DNA of 64,000 nt from Flavobacterium sp. (GTDB lineage: Bacteria > Bacteroidota > Bacteroidia > Flavobacteriales > Flavobacteriaceae). The position numbers and the translations under genes are program-made. The notes beneath the pieces are model-generated. The model worked only from the letters and a program-made list of their open reading frames with translations, searched no databases and had not been told where the DNA came from. Below, in pieces: positions 26,964-35,666 of the stretch (positions are counted from its first letter, which is position 1; each line of letters begins with the position of its first letter). The stretch spans positions 1-64,000 of the forward strand of contig JACMOK010000071.1 of NCBI GenBank assembly GCA_014378065.1, given 5' to 3'.

Positions 26964-27308
26964 CTACAGGCTAAAATCCTTTGTGATTTCTTTTACGGCT
27001 TTTTCAATTTGAGATTCGACGCTATCGAATGTAGCATTGATTTCTTTGCGTTTGCCTTCCGCTTTTGTCCAAGCTTCGATTTGAAGAATTTCTTCAAAAG
27101 CGACGGTCATACCCAGTAAATCTAGCGACGGCTTTATTTTGTGGGCGTAACTGTAAGCCAATTTATGGTCTTTGGTTTTGATCCCGAGTTTGATCTGAAG
27201 CAAATCTAACGGAACTTCGGTAACAAAAAGGGTGATGATTTGATTTACGAATTCCGGATCATTGTCTGAAAGTGCGTATACTTTTGATAGGTTGTAGTTT
27301 AAGGCCAT
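26964..27308 (-). CDS. Hpt domain-containing phosphotransfer protein
   Basis: 114-aa all-helical protein with the histidine phosphotransfer signature YAHKIKPSLDLLGM (His near residue 53). It would relay phosphate from a hybrid kinase receiver to a response regulator. No kinase or regulator is adjacent; the nearest hybrid kinase is at 5520. Its ATG overlaps the stop of the upstream FAH-family gene by 1 nt, so expression is coupled to that gene. Confidence 0.83.
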   Translation of the reverse strand: MALNYNLSKVYALSDNDPEFVNQIITLFVTEVPLDLLQIKLGIKTKDHKLAYSYAHKIKPSLDLLGMTVAFEEILQIEAWTKAEGKRKEINATFDSVESQIEKAVKEITKDFSL

Positions 27309-27919
27309 TATTTTATTTGTATTCTAAATAGTTTCGTATTCTCTAAAAATCCTTCCAACACATCGTTGGGTTTTACTGATGCAACACCTTCTGGAGTGCC
27401 CGTAAAAATAACATCACCAATCTTTAAAGTAAAAAATTGAGAAACATATGAAATTAGTTCGTCAATTTTCCACAACATCAAACTAGAATTTCCTTTTTGA
27501 ACGATTTTTCCGTTATTTGTAAGTTCAAAATTAAGACTTTCTACCGAACTAAAAATTTTTTTCGACATAAAGTCACCAATCACCGCTGAACCGTCAAAAG
27601 CCTTTGCTTTTTCCCATGGTAAACCCTTGTCTTTTAATTTTTGCTGCAAATCGCGCGCGGTAAAATCAATTCCCACGCCAATCTCGTCATAATAGTTGTG
27701 TGCAAATTTGGGTGCAATGTATTTACCTACTTTATTGATGCGCACAATGAGTTCAATTTCATGATGAATGTCGTTCGAAAATTCCGGAATCACAAACGGA
27801 TGCTGCTTCAGCAAGATGGCCGAATCTGGTTTTAAAAACACCACGGGTTCTTCAGGGCGTTCATTTTGTAGTTCTTCTATGTGGTTGGTATAATTCCGAC
27901 CGATGCAGATTATTTTCAT
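27308..27919 (-). CDS. Fumarylacetoacetate hydrolase family protein
   Basis: 203 aa. IICIGRNYTNHIEELQNERPEEPVVFLKPDSA is the classic start of the FAH/YcgM-like family. EIELIVRINKVGKYI carries the metal-binding acidic residues, and DVIFTGTPEGVASVKPNDVLEG the closing motif. Members hydrolyse acylpyruvates or decarboxylate oxaloacetate with a divalent metal; the exact substrate cannot be told from sequence. Translationally coupled to the downstream Hpt gene. Confidence 0.9.
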   Translation of the reverse strand: MKIICIGRNYTNHIEELQNERPEEPVVFLKPDSAILLKQHPFVIPEFSNDIHHEIELIVRINKVGKYIAPKFAHNYYDEIGVGIDFTARDLQQKLKDKGLPWEKAKAFDGSAVIGDFMSKKIFSSVESLNFELTNNGKIVQKGNSSLMLWKIDELISYVSQFFTLKIGDVIFTGTPEGVASVKPNDVLEGFLENTKLFRIQIK

Positions 27920-27927
27920 TTTTTATG

Positions 27928-28058
27928 GAAGCTTTTTCCCGCTATTCGCTTTATCTTTTGCTTTGCTGCACCGAAGTTGCATGGCTCTTTAATGTAACAA
28001 TCTATTGGATTGCTTTTAAACGACTGGCATGCAAAAGGATGCCGCTGCTATCGGGGCT
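27928..28058 (-). repeat. Dispersed palindromic element, copy c (long form)
   Basis: Read on the minus strand it begins AGCCCCGATAGCAGCGGCAT and ends AGCGGGAAAAAGCTTC. CCCG pairs with CGGG, and CCTTTTGC with GCAAAAGAT. The apical part is about 50 bp longer than in the other copies, giving 131 bp. It lies just after the exonuclease stop and 8 bp before the FAH-family ATG. Confidence 0.75.
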
Positions 28059-28067
28059 AGTGAGTCC

Positions 28068-28850
28068 TTAAGTCAATTTATTGTTCAGTTTCCGAAGCTT
28101 AATTGCCGTTAAGACTTTTTTTGTATACAAAGGAAAATCGGCATTCTGGATCCAGCCAAAGTAACCCGGTTCGTCTTCTAATACTTTATCAACTTTAACG
28201 CCTTTGTGTTTTCCAAACGAAAAAACTTCCTCTCCATCTTTATCATAAGCGATAAAACCGGCAAAGTCTGCCGAGCGTTTTCGTGTGGTAAACTCAGCCA
28301 ACGACTTCATGTCATTTTCGAGTTCGGGGTAGCGTTCAAGTTGGGCTTTTAAGATTTCATAGGTGGCCATCGTATCGGCTTCGGCAGAATGGGCGTTCTC
28401 CAGCGTTTTTCCGCAATAAAATTTAAGTGCTGCTCCCAAAGTACGCTCCTCCATTTTGTGAAAAATAGTTTGCACATCCACAGAAACTCTACTTTTCATG
28501 TCAAAGTCAACCCCAGCGCGAAGCAATTCTTCAGCTAATAACGGAATATCAAAACGATCTGAATTGAATCCGCCCAAATCCGAATCCTTGATCATGTTGT
28601 AAATCTGAGTGGCGATCTCTTTAAAACTAGGCTCATTGGCAACTTTTTCATTGGTGATGCCGTGAACGGCAATGACCTGAGCAGGAATTACCATTTCAGG
28701 ATTGACGAGCCAAGTCTTGCTTTCTTTGTTCCCATTGGGATAAACTTTAAATATTGAGATTTCTACGATTCGATCTTTGGCCACTTCAATTCCGGTGGTT
28801 TCAAGGTCGAAAAAGCAGATGGGTTTGTTTAATTTTAGTTCCATTATCAT
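28068..28850 (-). CDS. DnaQ-like 3'-5' exonuclease
   Basis: 260 aa, DEDDh-family exonuclease. ICFFDLETTGIEVAKDRIVEIS is ExoI (catalytic Asp and Glu), GGFNSDRFDIPLL is ExoII, and HSAEADTMATYEIL is ExoIII with the DEDDh His. An extra C-terminal part of about 80 aa (FAGFIAYDKDGEEVFSFGKHKGVKVDKV ... GYFGWI) resembles the small domain added to Bacteroidota relatives of the polymerase III epsilon subunit. An alternative ATG lies two codons inside (MIMELKL). Role: proofreading or repair nuclease; not necessarily the replicative epsilon. Confidence 0.88.
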   Translation of the reverse strand: MIMELKLNKPICFFDLETTGIEVAKDRIVEISIFKVYPNGNKESKTWLVNPEMVIPAQVIAVHGITNEKVANEPSFKEIATQIYNMIKDSDLGGFNSDRFDIPLLAEELLRAGVDFDMKSRVSVDVQTIFHKMEERTLGAALKFYCGKTLENAHSAEADTMATYEILKAQLERYPELENDMKSLAEFTTRKRSADFAGFIAYDKDGEEVFSFGKHKGVKVDKVLEDEPGYFGWIQNADFPLYTKKVLTAIKLRKLNNKLT

Positions 28851-28918
28851 TTTTTTGTAAGGTCGTAAATGTAAAGTTTAAAGCCCAAATTTGCTAATTA
28901 AAGTTTGTGCTGTACATT

Positions 28919-28950
28919 AAAAAAGCCGACAGTTTCAGGCTGTCGGCTTC
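28919..28950 (-). terminator. Terminator after the E2 gene
   Basis: AAGCCGACAG pairs with CTGTCGGCTT; on the minus strand a T run follows. It separates the E2 gene from the exonuclease gene. Confidence 0.92.
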
Positions 28951-28970
28951 TGTAAGTATATTTGTTTATT

Positions 28971-30365
28971 TTAGAAACTTTTATTTTCGTCAAAGGCTTC
29001 CATGTATTCGGCCACTCTTTTGACAAAACTTCCGCCAAGCGCGCCATCTACTACCCTGTGATCGTAACTGTGCGATAAAAACATTTTTTTGCGGATACCG
29101 ATGAAATCGCCTTCAGGGGTTTCAATCACAGCAGGAACTTTACGAATAGCTCCTAAAGCTAGAATTCCAACTTGCGGCTGGTTGATGATGGGCGTCCCGA
29201 AAACACTTCCGAAAGTACCCACGTTCGTAACGGTATAGGTTCCGCCTTGCGTATCGTCTGGTTTTAGCTTTCCGGCTTTGGCGCGATTGCCTAAGTCGTT
29301 GACGGCTTTTGCCATTCCGAGTAAATTCAGTTGATCGGCATTTTTAATGACTGGAACAATCAAATTGCCATTGGGTAAAGCCGCAGCCATCCCCAAATTA
29401 ATGTTTTTCTTTTTGATGATGTAATCGCCATCGACAGCTATATTCATCATCGGAAAGTCTTTGAGGGCTTTGGCTACAATCTCCATAAATATGGGGGTAA
29501 ATGTCAGCTTTTCTCCTTCTCGTTTTTCAAAAGCGTTTTTATTTTTTTCTCGCCAGTCCCATATGGTGGTGACATCTACTTCTATAAAAGACTGCACATG
29601 CGCCGATGTTTGAAGCGAAGCCACCATGTAGCCTGAGATTAACTTGCGCATGCGGTCCATTTCAATAATTTCGTCTTGGCCGTTGATCGAAACCGGAACG
29701 GCTTTCGGAGCAGGGTTAAAAGGCTGCGGTTCTGGACTGGCTGCTGGCGTCTGCGGTGCCGCTTGCACTGTTGCGACCGGCACAGGAGCAGCAGCTGCAG
29801 AATTAGAAACCACTGAAGGAGTGGCCTCTACAACTTTGCTTCGATTGGCGATGTAATCCAACAAATCGTTTTTAGTTACGCGACCTTCATTTCCGGAACC
29901 TGAAATGGATTCCAACTGCGCTAAAGAAATGCCTTCTTCTTTGGCAATATTTTTAACCAAAGGAGAAAAGAACTTATCGGAGTTTGAGAAATCTTGCGAA
30001 GCAGCAGGTGTTGGCGCAGCCACATAGTCTTTAACGGATTCTGTGGTTTTGAGTATTACAGAAACGGGCGCCACTTCGATCGCTGCTGGCGTCTCGATTG
30101 TTGCCGATGCAGCAGTAACGACACCGTCTGTTTCAATGATAGCGATGGTTTGTCCCACCTGTACGAGATCGTCTTTGCCGAAAAGTTGTTCTACCAAAAT
30201 ACCTGCAACTTCCGAAGGCACTTCACTATCTACTTTGTCTGTTGCAATTTCAAGCACTGCCTCGTCCATTTCGATTCTATCGCCTACCGCTTTGAGCCAA
30301 TTGGTAATGGTTGCTTCAGCAACACTTTCTCCCATTTTTGGAAGCTTCAATTCAAATCTTGCCAT
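28971..30365 (-). CDS. 2-oxo acid dehydrogenase E2 (dihydrolipoamide acyltransferase)
   Basis: 464 aa. The lipoyl domain has EIATDKVDSEVPSE (lipoyl-Lys near residue 44). An Ala/Pro/Thr-rich linker follows, then the peripheral subunit-binding domain (FFSPLVKNIAKEEGISLAQLESISGSG, about 131-170), a second Ala/Pro-rich linker, and the catalytic domain ending SHSYDHRVVDGALGG with the active-site His and Asp. It forms the core of a branched-chain, pyruvate or 2-oxoglutarate dehydrogenase complex; KVDSEV with a single lipoyl domain fits the branched-chain type best, though not decisively. E1 and E3 genes are not in the window. Confidence 0.9.
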   Translation of the reverse strand: MARFELKLPKMGESVAEATITNWLKAVGDRIEMDEAVLEIATDKVDSEVPSEVAGILVEQLFGKDDLVQVGQTIAIIETDGVVTAASATIETPAAIEVAPVSVILKTTESVKDYVAAPTPAASQDFSNSDKFFSPLVKNIAKEEGISLAQLESISGSGNEGRVTKNDLLDYIANRSKVVEATPSVVSNSAAAAPVPVATVQAAPQTPAASPEPQPFNPAPKAVPVSINGQDEIIEMDRMRKLISGYMVASLQTSAHVQSFIEVDVTTIWDWREKNKNAFEKREGEKLTFTPIFMEIVAKALKDFPMMNIAVDGDYIIKKKNINLGMAAALPNGNLIVPVIKNADQLNLLGMAKAVNDLGNRAKAGKLKPDDTQGGTYTVTNVGTFGSVFGTPIINQPQVGILALGAIRKVPAVIETPEGDFIGIRKKMFLSHSYDHRVVDGALGGSFVKRVAEYMEAFDENKSF

Positions 30366-30476
30366 ATTGTTAACCTAAAGGTATATTTCTATTTTCTGTT
30401 TGCGAAATTAACTATTTATTTTAGCTTTTATCGCGAATTATATAAATTTTAATGATGTGGTGATTTGGGTCTAAAC

Positions 30477-31625
30477 TCAAATTTGTACCACTTCGCCTTT
30501 GTCATTGCTATTGTTGCTGCCAATCGTGAAAGAAGCATTTTGAGGTAAAATCTTAAACGTCAAACCCAAATTCTTTAGCGCTTCCATACTTTCAATAATG
30601 AATTTAAAACTTAAATGGTTATTGTCAAAAATCATTTCCACATGCTGCTTCGAACCCTCTGTTAGCGAATTTATACTATTTTTTGTTGCAGCATCGAGTC
30701 GTTGTACTTTTTTTCCTAACAAGTTTTCAACTTTTATGCGTAGGTTTTCCTCCAGCGAAATGAGTAAGTATTTCTCTATTTTTCTTGAATTTCCTACCGC
30801 CTGGTTTTTCTTGACAATCGAAAAAAAGAAGATACCCATTTTCATAAAAATATCGAAGAAAAAAGACACCTTAAAATGCTTTTTGTAGAAAAAATGCATG
30901 GCTTCACGAAATCGTTTCATATACATTTCGTCTTTTACGGTGCTTTCGCCTTTGTAATGTATTACCGCTGTTTCGTGGAAATAATAATTTGATTTACCTA
31001 TTTTCAATATCCTGTAAGACAAATCGATATCATCGGAATACATAAAGCAATCTTCATCAAAACCACCTACTGCCAGATACAGTTCTCGCTTCAGCACCAT
31101 AAAGGCGCCAACAAGGATGTCAACCTTTCCCGTTTCGTTTTCGCGAAGGTGTTGTGCATAATATTTCCTAAACATTGGGGCCATCTTGTACAATCCGCTG
31201 ATTTTAGTAAAAGCAACCCACGGTGTCGGAATTCCGCGTTTGCTTTCGGGTAGAAAATTGCCCGTACCGTCAATGAGTTTGCAGCCTACTATACCCAAAT
31301 GGAGTTTGGTTTCTGCAAAATCCAGCACTTTTTCAAAGGTATCTTCGGCGACTACGGTATCGGGATTAAGAATGCAGAGGTATTCGCCTAAAGCATTTGC
31401 CACGCCAATGTTGTTGCCTTTGGGGAATCCTAAATTTTCTTGGTTTTCAATCAGTCTGACCTTCGGAAAACGCTCTCTTATCATCGCGGAACTGCCATCA
31501 GACGAATGGTTGTCGACTACTATAATTTCGCCATCGATATTTTGCAATGCTTTTTGCACACTTAAGACGCATTGCTCTAAAAAATAGCGAACATTATAAT
31601 TAAGAATGACAACAGTTAACTTCAT
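30477..31625 (-). CDS. Family 2 glycosyltransferase
   Basis: 382 aa. The GT2 (GT-A fold) domain has VVILNYNVRYFLEQCVLSVQ, EIIVVDNHSSDGS, ENLGFPKGNNIGV, LCILNPDTVV (the DxD-like position) and GGFDEDCFMYSDDIDLSYRI. The remaining ~130 aa carry an amphipathic or membrane-associated segment (FFFDIFMKMGIFFFSIV) and a region I do not recognise. The sugar is probably passed to a rhamnan- or O-antigen-like polymer by analogy; the acceptor is unknown. It stands alone, with no polysaccharide cluster around it. Confidence 0.88.
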   Translation of the reverse strand: MKLTVVILNYNVRYFLEQCVLSVQKALQNIDGEIIVVDNHSSDGSSAMIRERFPKVRLIENQENLGFPKGNNIGVANALGEYLCILNPDTVVAEDTFEKVLDFAETKLHLGIVGCKLIDGTGNFLPESKRGIPTPWVAFTKISGLYKMAPMFRKYYAQHLRENETGKVDILVGAFMVLKRELYLAVGGFDEDCFMYSDDIDLSYRILKIGKSNYYFHETAVIHYKGESTVKDEMYMKRFREAMHFFYKKHFKVSFFFDIFMKMGIFFFSIVKKNQAVGNSRKIEKYLLISLEENLRIKVENLLGKKVQRLDAATKNSINSLTEGSKQHVEMIFDNNHLSFKFIIESMEALKNLGLTFKILPQNASFTIGSNNSNDKGEVVQI

Positions 31626-31702
31626 TTTTCAAAGATAAATGAAAGTTGTAAAGTTCCAAATTAAAAAAAGTGCCTTCAAAGATGCTTTTCTTTTTGTAAA
31701 AT

Positions 31703-31973
31703 CTAAATAACGCTTTTATATTTAGGAAAGAATTCCTCACGCGTGGGCAATTTTCTTTTTAGAATTCCATTTTCATAACACGGCTTGATGTCTTCCAAAT
31801 CGACCAATTCAGGATGCGAAAAAGCGCGAACGGAATAAGGAAAAGAAAAACTCGCTTCTTCTAAACCTGCGTTCTTCAGCGGTATTGTCAGCGTTCAAAT
31901 CTGAATAAATCGTCAGCATCTCATTGTCTGATTCAATATTATAATCTTCTTTCTGCTTGCGGGCGCCGAACAT
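31703..31973 (-). pseudogene. Frameshifted remnant ORF, family not recognised
   Basis: No intact gene lies between 31626 and 32279. On the minus strand an ATG at 31973 opens MFGARKQKEDYNIESDNEML and reads in frame to about DLNADNTA. The natural-looking continuation is in another frame: LKNAGLEEASFSFPYSVRAF, then HPELVDLEDIKPCYENG and PTREEFFPKYKSVI, ending in TAG at 31703. The 271-bp span is 90 codons plus one base, so one frameshift suffices to break it. The second part has ordinary protein composition and codon use. I cannot name the family. Sequencing error remains possible. Confidence 0.5.
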
Positions 31974-32135
31974 GCAACTTCAGAAGTCGGGTCGCTTTTA
32001 CGGATGTTAACGGGTGACACACTAAAATGCTTTCGATAAAATGAATAATTTGACTTTTGGACGAGACAATTTGATATTTTCTGAAACGGAAAAATAAAAA
32101 TTTGACCGGATTATTTTTAGCTTACAACCCTTTTT

Positions 32136-32215
32136 AGCCCCGATTGGCGTGGAAATCCTTTTGATTTTTTCTTTAAAAAGCAAAAGATTGCAGCATAAAG
32201 CGGGAACCAAGCTTC
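32136..32215 (+). repeat. Dispersed palindromic element, copy d
   Basis: Begins AGCCCCGATTGGCGTGGAAA and ends AGCGGGAACCAAGCTTC. CCCG pairs with CGGG (32201-32204), and CTTTTG/CAAAAG form the inner stem. It lies between the remnant ORF and the Uup-type gene promoter. Confidence 0.75.
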
Positions 32216-32257
32216 AAAAAGCGAACTGACGACGCTATTAGCTCCTGAAAAATACCT

Positions 32258-32265
32258 TACTTTTG
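32258..32265 (+). promoter_or_regulatory. -7 box of the Uup-type ABC-F gene
   Basis: TACTTTTG, 14 bp before the GTG start at 32280, so the leader is very short. Confidence 0.45.
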
Positions 32266-32279
32266 CAAAAAAAATTGTT

Positions 32280-34142
32280 GTGAATTACTTATCAGTAGAA
32301 AATATATCAAAATCTTTTGGCGAGCGAACGCTGTTTGAGAACATTTCATTTGGCATTAATAAGGACCAGAAAATTGCCTTTATAGCCAAAAACGGTTCGG
32401 GCAAAACGACCATCATGAATATCATTAATGGCGCTGACGAACCCGACACCGGAAAAGTTGTGTTGCGTAAGGATATTAAAATGGCGTTTCTTTCACAGAC
32501 TCCAAATTTGCAAGACGAATTGACGATTGAGGAAAGCATTTTTGCCTCAGACAACGAAGTATTGAAGGTGATTGAGCAATACGAAAAAGCTTTGGAGAAT
32601 CACGATGACACCGAGGCGTATCAAAAGGCTTTCGACAGAATGGACCAACACAATGCCTGGGATTTTGAAACCCAATTCAAGCAGATATTGTTTAAGTTGA
32701 AACTCGAAGATTTTAAACTAAAGGTCAAAAATTTGTCGGGTGGACAAAAAAAAAGACTTTCCTTGGCAATCATCTTGATCAATCGTCCTGATTTATTGAT
32801 TTTGGACGAACCGACGAATCACTTGGATTTAGAAATGATAGAATGGCTAGAAAACTATTTTGCCAAAGAAAACATTACGCTATTCATGGTAACGCACGAC
32901 CGATTCTTTTTAGAGCGGGTTTGCAATGAAATAATCGAACTCGACAACGGGAAATTATACCAATACAAGGGGAACTATTCTTATTATTTGGAGAAAAAAG
33001 AAGAGCGTATTGCTTCGGAAAATTCAAGCGTCGATAAGGCACAGAATTTATTTGTAAAGGAACTGGAATGGATGCGCCGCCAACCTAAAGCGCGAACTAC
33101 CAAATCAAAATCGCGACAAGATGATTTTTATGTGATCAAAGAAAAAGCGCAAAGCCGCCGTAGAGAAAATGTGGTGGAATTGGAAATCAACATGGAACGC
33201 ATGGGAAGCAAAATTATCGAGCTTCACAAAGTGTCTAAAAAATTTAAAGATCGCGTGATTCTGGACAATTTTAGCTTTGATTTTCAACGTGGCGAGCGCA
33301 TCGGGATTATCGGGAAAAACGGTACCGGGAAGTCGACATTTCTGAATCTGATTACGGGTACTACACCTGTAGATGTGGGAAAAGTAATTACTGGAGATAC
33401 AATAAAAGTGGGTTACTACACACAAAGTGGAATTAATCCGAAACCCGGACAGAAAGTCATTGATATTATAAAAGAATATGGCGAATTCATTCCGTTAACG
33501 AAAGGAAAAATTATTTCTGCCGGGCAATTGTTAGAGCGTTTCCTCTTCGATAGAAAAAAACAGCATGATTTTGTGGAGAAGCTCAGTGGTGGCGAGTTGA
33601 AACGGCTGTATTTGTGTACGGTTCTAATTCAGAATCCGAACTTTTTAATTCTTGATGAGCCTACAAACGACCTTGACATTGTAACCTTAAATGTTTTAGA
33701 AAGCTTTCTGTTGGACTATCCCGGATGTCTGTTGGTGGTTTCGCATGACCGCTATTTTATGGATAAAATTGTAGATCATTTGTTTGTGTTTCGCGGCGAC
33801 GGTGTGATTGAAGATTTTCCTGGTAACTATTCTGACTTTAGGGCTTATGAAGACAGTGCAGATGTCGCGCAAGCAGCGGAAAACAAAGCGGAAAAAAAAG
33901 ATTGGAAGCAAAACAACAATACGTCGAACTTAACTTTCAACGAGCAAAAGGAATTTCAAAAAGTGGAGCGTGACATCAAAGACCTGGAGTACCAAAAGAA
34001 AGAAATAGAACAGTTGTTTTCTGACGGAAAGATAACCGACGAGGCAATCGAAAAAAAGGCCATAGAGCTGCAGCAACTGATTGCAAAAATGGAAGAAAAG
34101 GAAGAACGCTGGTTTGAACTTTCGGCCAAAATTGAAGGATAA
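32280..34142 (+). CDS. uup: ABC-F family ATPase, Uup type
   Basis: 620 aa, soluble protein with two ABC ATPase domains and no membrane segment. Domain 1: Walker A AKNGSGKTT, signature LSGGQKKRLSLA, Walker B LLILDEPTNHLDLE. An inter-domain linker with WMRRQPKARTTKSKSRQDDF follows, typical of Uup. Domain 2: GKNGTGKST, LSGGELKRLYL, FLILDEPTNDLDI. A C-terminal charged coiled coil (about 555-615) also fits Uup. ABC-F proteins act on ribosomes or, for Uup, on ribosome and DNA transactions. The start is GTG, supported by the -7 box just upstream. The methyltransferase gene follows 11 bp after the stop, probably in the same operon. Confidence 0.88.
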   Translation: MNYLSVENISKSFGERTLFENISFGINKDQKIAFIAKNGSGKTTIMNIINGADEPDTGKVVLRKDIKMAFLSQTPNLQDELTIEESIFASDNEVLKVIEQYEKALENHDDTEAYQKAFDRMDQHNAWDFETQFKQILFKLKLEDFKLKVKNLSGGQKKRLSLAIILINRPDLLILDEPTNHLDLEMIEWLENYFAKENITLFMVTHDRFFLERVCNEIIELDNGKLYQYKGNYSYYLEKKEERIASENSSVDKAQNLFVKELEWMRRQPKARTTKSKSRQDDFYVIKEKAQSRRRENVVELEINMERMGSKIIELHKVSKKFKDRVILDNFSFDFQRGERIGIIGKNGTGKSTFLNLITGTTPVDVGKVITGDTIKVGYYTQSGINPKPGQKVIDIIKEYGEFIPLTKGKIISAGQLLERFLFDRKKQHDFVEKLSGGELKRLYLCTVLIQNPNFLILDEPTNDLDIVTLNVLESFLLDYPGCLLVVSHDRYFMDKIVDHLFVFRGDGVIEDFPGNYSDFRAYEDSADVAQAAENKAEKKDWKQNNNTSNLTFNEQKEFQKVERDIKDLEYQKKEIEQLFSDGKITDEAIEKKAIELQQLIAKMEEKEERWFELSAKIEG

Positions 34143-34153
34143 TATTGTATTTT

Positions 34154-34933
34154 ATGTTAAAGGTGATTAAATCTTATCTTAAATTCCTTTGGGAATCCAA
34201 GAATGAGCACGGGGTACACTCGCCTTTTGTATTTGATTTGCTCACGCAATGTATCAGTGACACAAAATCAAAGCCAGACTATTCCGTTTTAAAAAGATAC
34301 CGGCAATCGCTTCTGCAAAATAAAGACACAATTGTCGTAACAGACTTCGGCGCCGGATCAAAAATATTTAATAGCAATACGCGATCAATTTCAAAAATTG
34401 CAAGGGCGGCTGGAATTTCTAGAAATCGGGCAGAACTGCTTTTTCGGATGACACAATATCTTCAACCGAAAAATATTTTGGAAATCGGAACGTCTTTAGG
34501 GTTGGCCACCGCTGCTTTAACATTAGGAAATCCGAGATCAAAAATTACTACGCTTGAAGGTTGTAAAGAAACCAGCCGAATTGCGAAACAGCAATTTCAA
34601 CAATTTCGATTTGACAATGTTAGTTTGGTCGTCACCGATTTTGATTCCGATTTGCAATCGCTTAAACGCCAATCCACGGTTTACGACATGATTTATTTTG
34701 ACGGCAACCACCAAAAGGCAGCTACACTACATTATTTCGAGCTTTTATTACCGACAATCAGTAACAATACGGTTTGGATTTTTGATGACATTCACTGGTC
34801 GGCGGAGATGGAAGGGGCATGGGACATTATTAAAAATAATCCGCGAGTAACTGTTACCATTGACACGTTTGCTTGGGGATTGGTTTTTTTTCGCGCAGAA
34901 CAGAAAAAAGAGCACTTCGTTATTAGAACATAA
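34154..34933 (+). CDS. Class I SAM-dependent methyltransferase
   Basis: 259 aa from the ATG at 34154; the frame is open to a TTG at 34145, but the ATG is preferred. NEHGVHSPFVFDLLTQCI is a typical start of this Bacteroidota family. The SAM-binding motif I is NILEIGTSLGLATAALTLG (residues about 111-129). Later segments TLEGCKETSRIAKQQF, YDMIYFDGNHQKA and WIFDDIHWS resemble O-methyltransferases (COG4122-like). Substrate unknown. It follows the Uup-type gene closely and ends at a terminator. Confidence 0.82.
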   Translation: MLKVIKSYLKFLWESKNEHGVHSPFVFDLLTQCISDTKSKPDYSVLKRYRQSLLQNKDTIVVTDFGAGSKIFNSNTRSISKIARAAGISRNRAELLFRMTQYLQPKNILEIGTSLGLATAALTLGNPRSKITTLEGCKETSRIAKQQFQQFRFDNVSLVVTDFDSDLQSLKRQSTVYDMIYFDGNHQKAATLHYFELLLPTISNNTVWIFDDIHWSAEMEGAWDIIKNNPRVTVTIDTFAWGLVFFRAEQKKEHFVIRT

Positions 34934-34936
34934 AAA

Positions 34937-34965
34937 AATGACGACCATTGCTGATCGTCATTTCT
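34937..34965. terminator. Bidirectional terminator
   Basis: AAATGACGA pairs with TCGTCATTT between the convergent methyltransferase and DUF-type lipoprotein genes; A run on one side, T-rich on the other. Confidence 0.75.
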
Positions 34966-34991
34966 CCTTGAATTAATAATTGTAGCTTCTG

Positions 34992-35666
34992 TTATTTTTT
35001 TGCTTCCATCTGCTCGCCATTTTTGGCTCCCATACGGTTAACAGTCAACATTGGTGCAAATTTAATTTTCAAACCTGCTATTTTTCTGTTGTCTTCGCTT
35101 GAAAGACCTTCCTTTTCAACTGTGTTTTTTCGGTTGTCAAGTGCTTCATACATCAATTTCACTTCGTCCCAGTCTTCTCTAGAATACTTGTCTTTGTTGT
35201 CTTCAGCAGTGTGTACAAACTGTTGGTACACTTCATGGATATTGTCTTTATTTACCCAGGCAAAATTCATATCGTCACCAATTTTTCCTTCTCCAAACAA
35301 GGCATTTCGCAATTGTTGTTTTGGATTTGCAGGAGTTGCCGCCGGCATTTCAGCTGCCATTTTGGTTTCCATTTTGGCTTTCAACTCTTCGTATTTTGCC
35401 TTGCTCGCGTTAATTTTTTCTTCAGCATTTTTTCTGTCTTTCAAATTCTCTAATGCGGCTTCCGCTTCTGTAACTCTCATTTGATATGCATTGTCAATTG
35501 CTTCCCAGTTTCCTTTGGCAGCATCTGCATCAACATTACCTAATGAGTCTACGTAAACCACATAAGTGTTAACAGTCTTTTCTGCTTGTGTTTCTTTTTC
35601 ATCCTTGCAAGATGTAAATCCTAATGCAACGATCGCCATTGCTAAAATCAAATTTCTACTTTTCAT
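34992..35666 (-). CDS. Coiled-coil lipoprotein, function unknown
   Basis: 224 aa. Signal and lipobox MKSRNLILAMAIVALGFTSC (Cys at about 20), followed by a charged helical protein: VTEAEAALENLKDRKNAEEK and KAKYEELKAKMETKM are coiled-coil-like, then a conserved-looking block (NFAWVNKDNIHEVYQQFVHT, YSREDWDEVKLMYEALDNRK). Similar lipoproteins of this length are widespread in Flavobacterium (DUF6565-like, from memory). It probably lies in the periplasm, tethered to a membrane. It has a divergent upstream region of about 350 bp. Confidence 0.75.
   Translation of the reverse strand: MKSRNLILAMAIVALGFTSCKDEKETQAEKTVNTYVVYVDSLGNVDADAAKGNWEAIDNAYQMRVTEAEAALENLKDRKNAEEKINASKAKYEELKAKMETKMAAEMPAATPANPKQQLRNALFGEGKIGDDMNFAWVNKDNIHEVYQQFVHTAEDNKDKYSREDWDEVKLMYEALDNRKNTVEKEGLSSEDNRKIAGLKIKFAPMLTVNRMGAKNGEQMEAKK

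Noticed and set aside
26916..27119. 67-aa plus-strand ORF
   Set aside because: Covers repeat copy b and the opposite strand of the Hpt gene.
32022..32210. 62-aa ORF on the minus strand
   Set aside because: Runs through repeat copy d; composition matches the repeat, not a protein.
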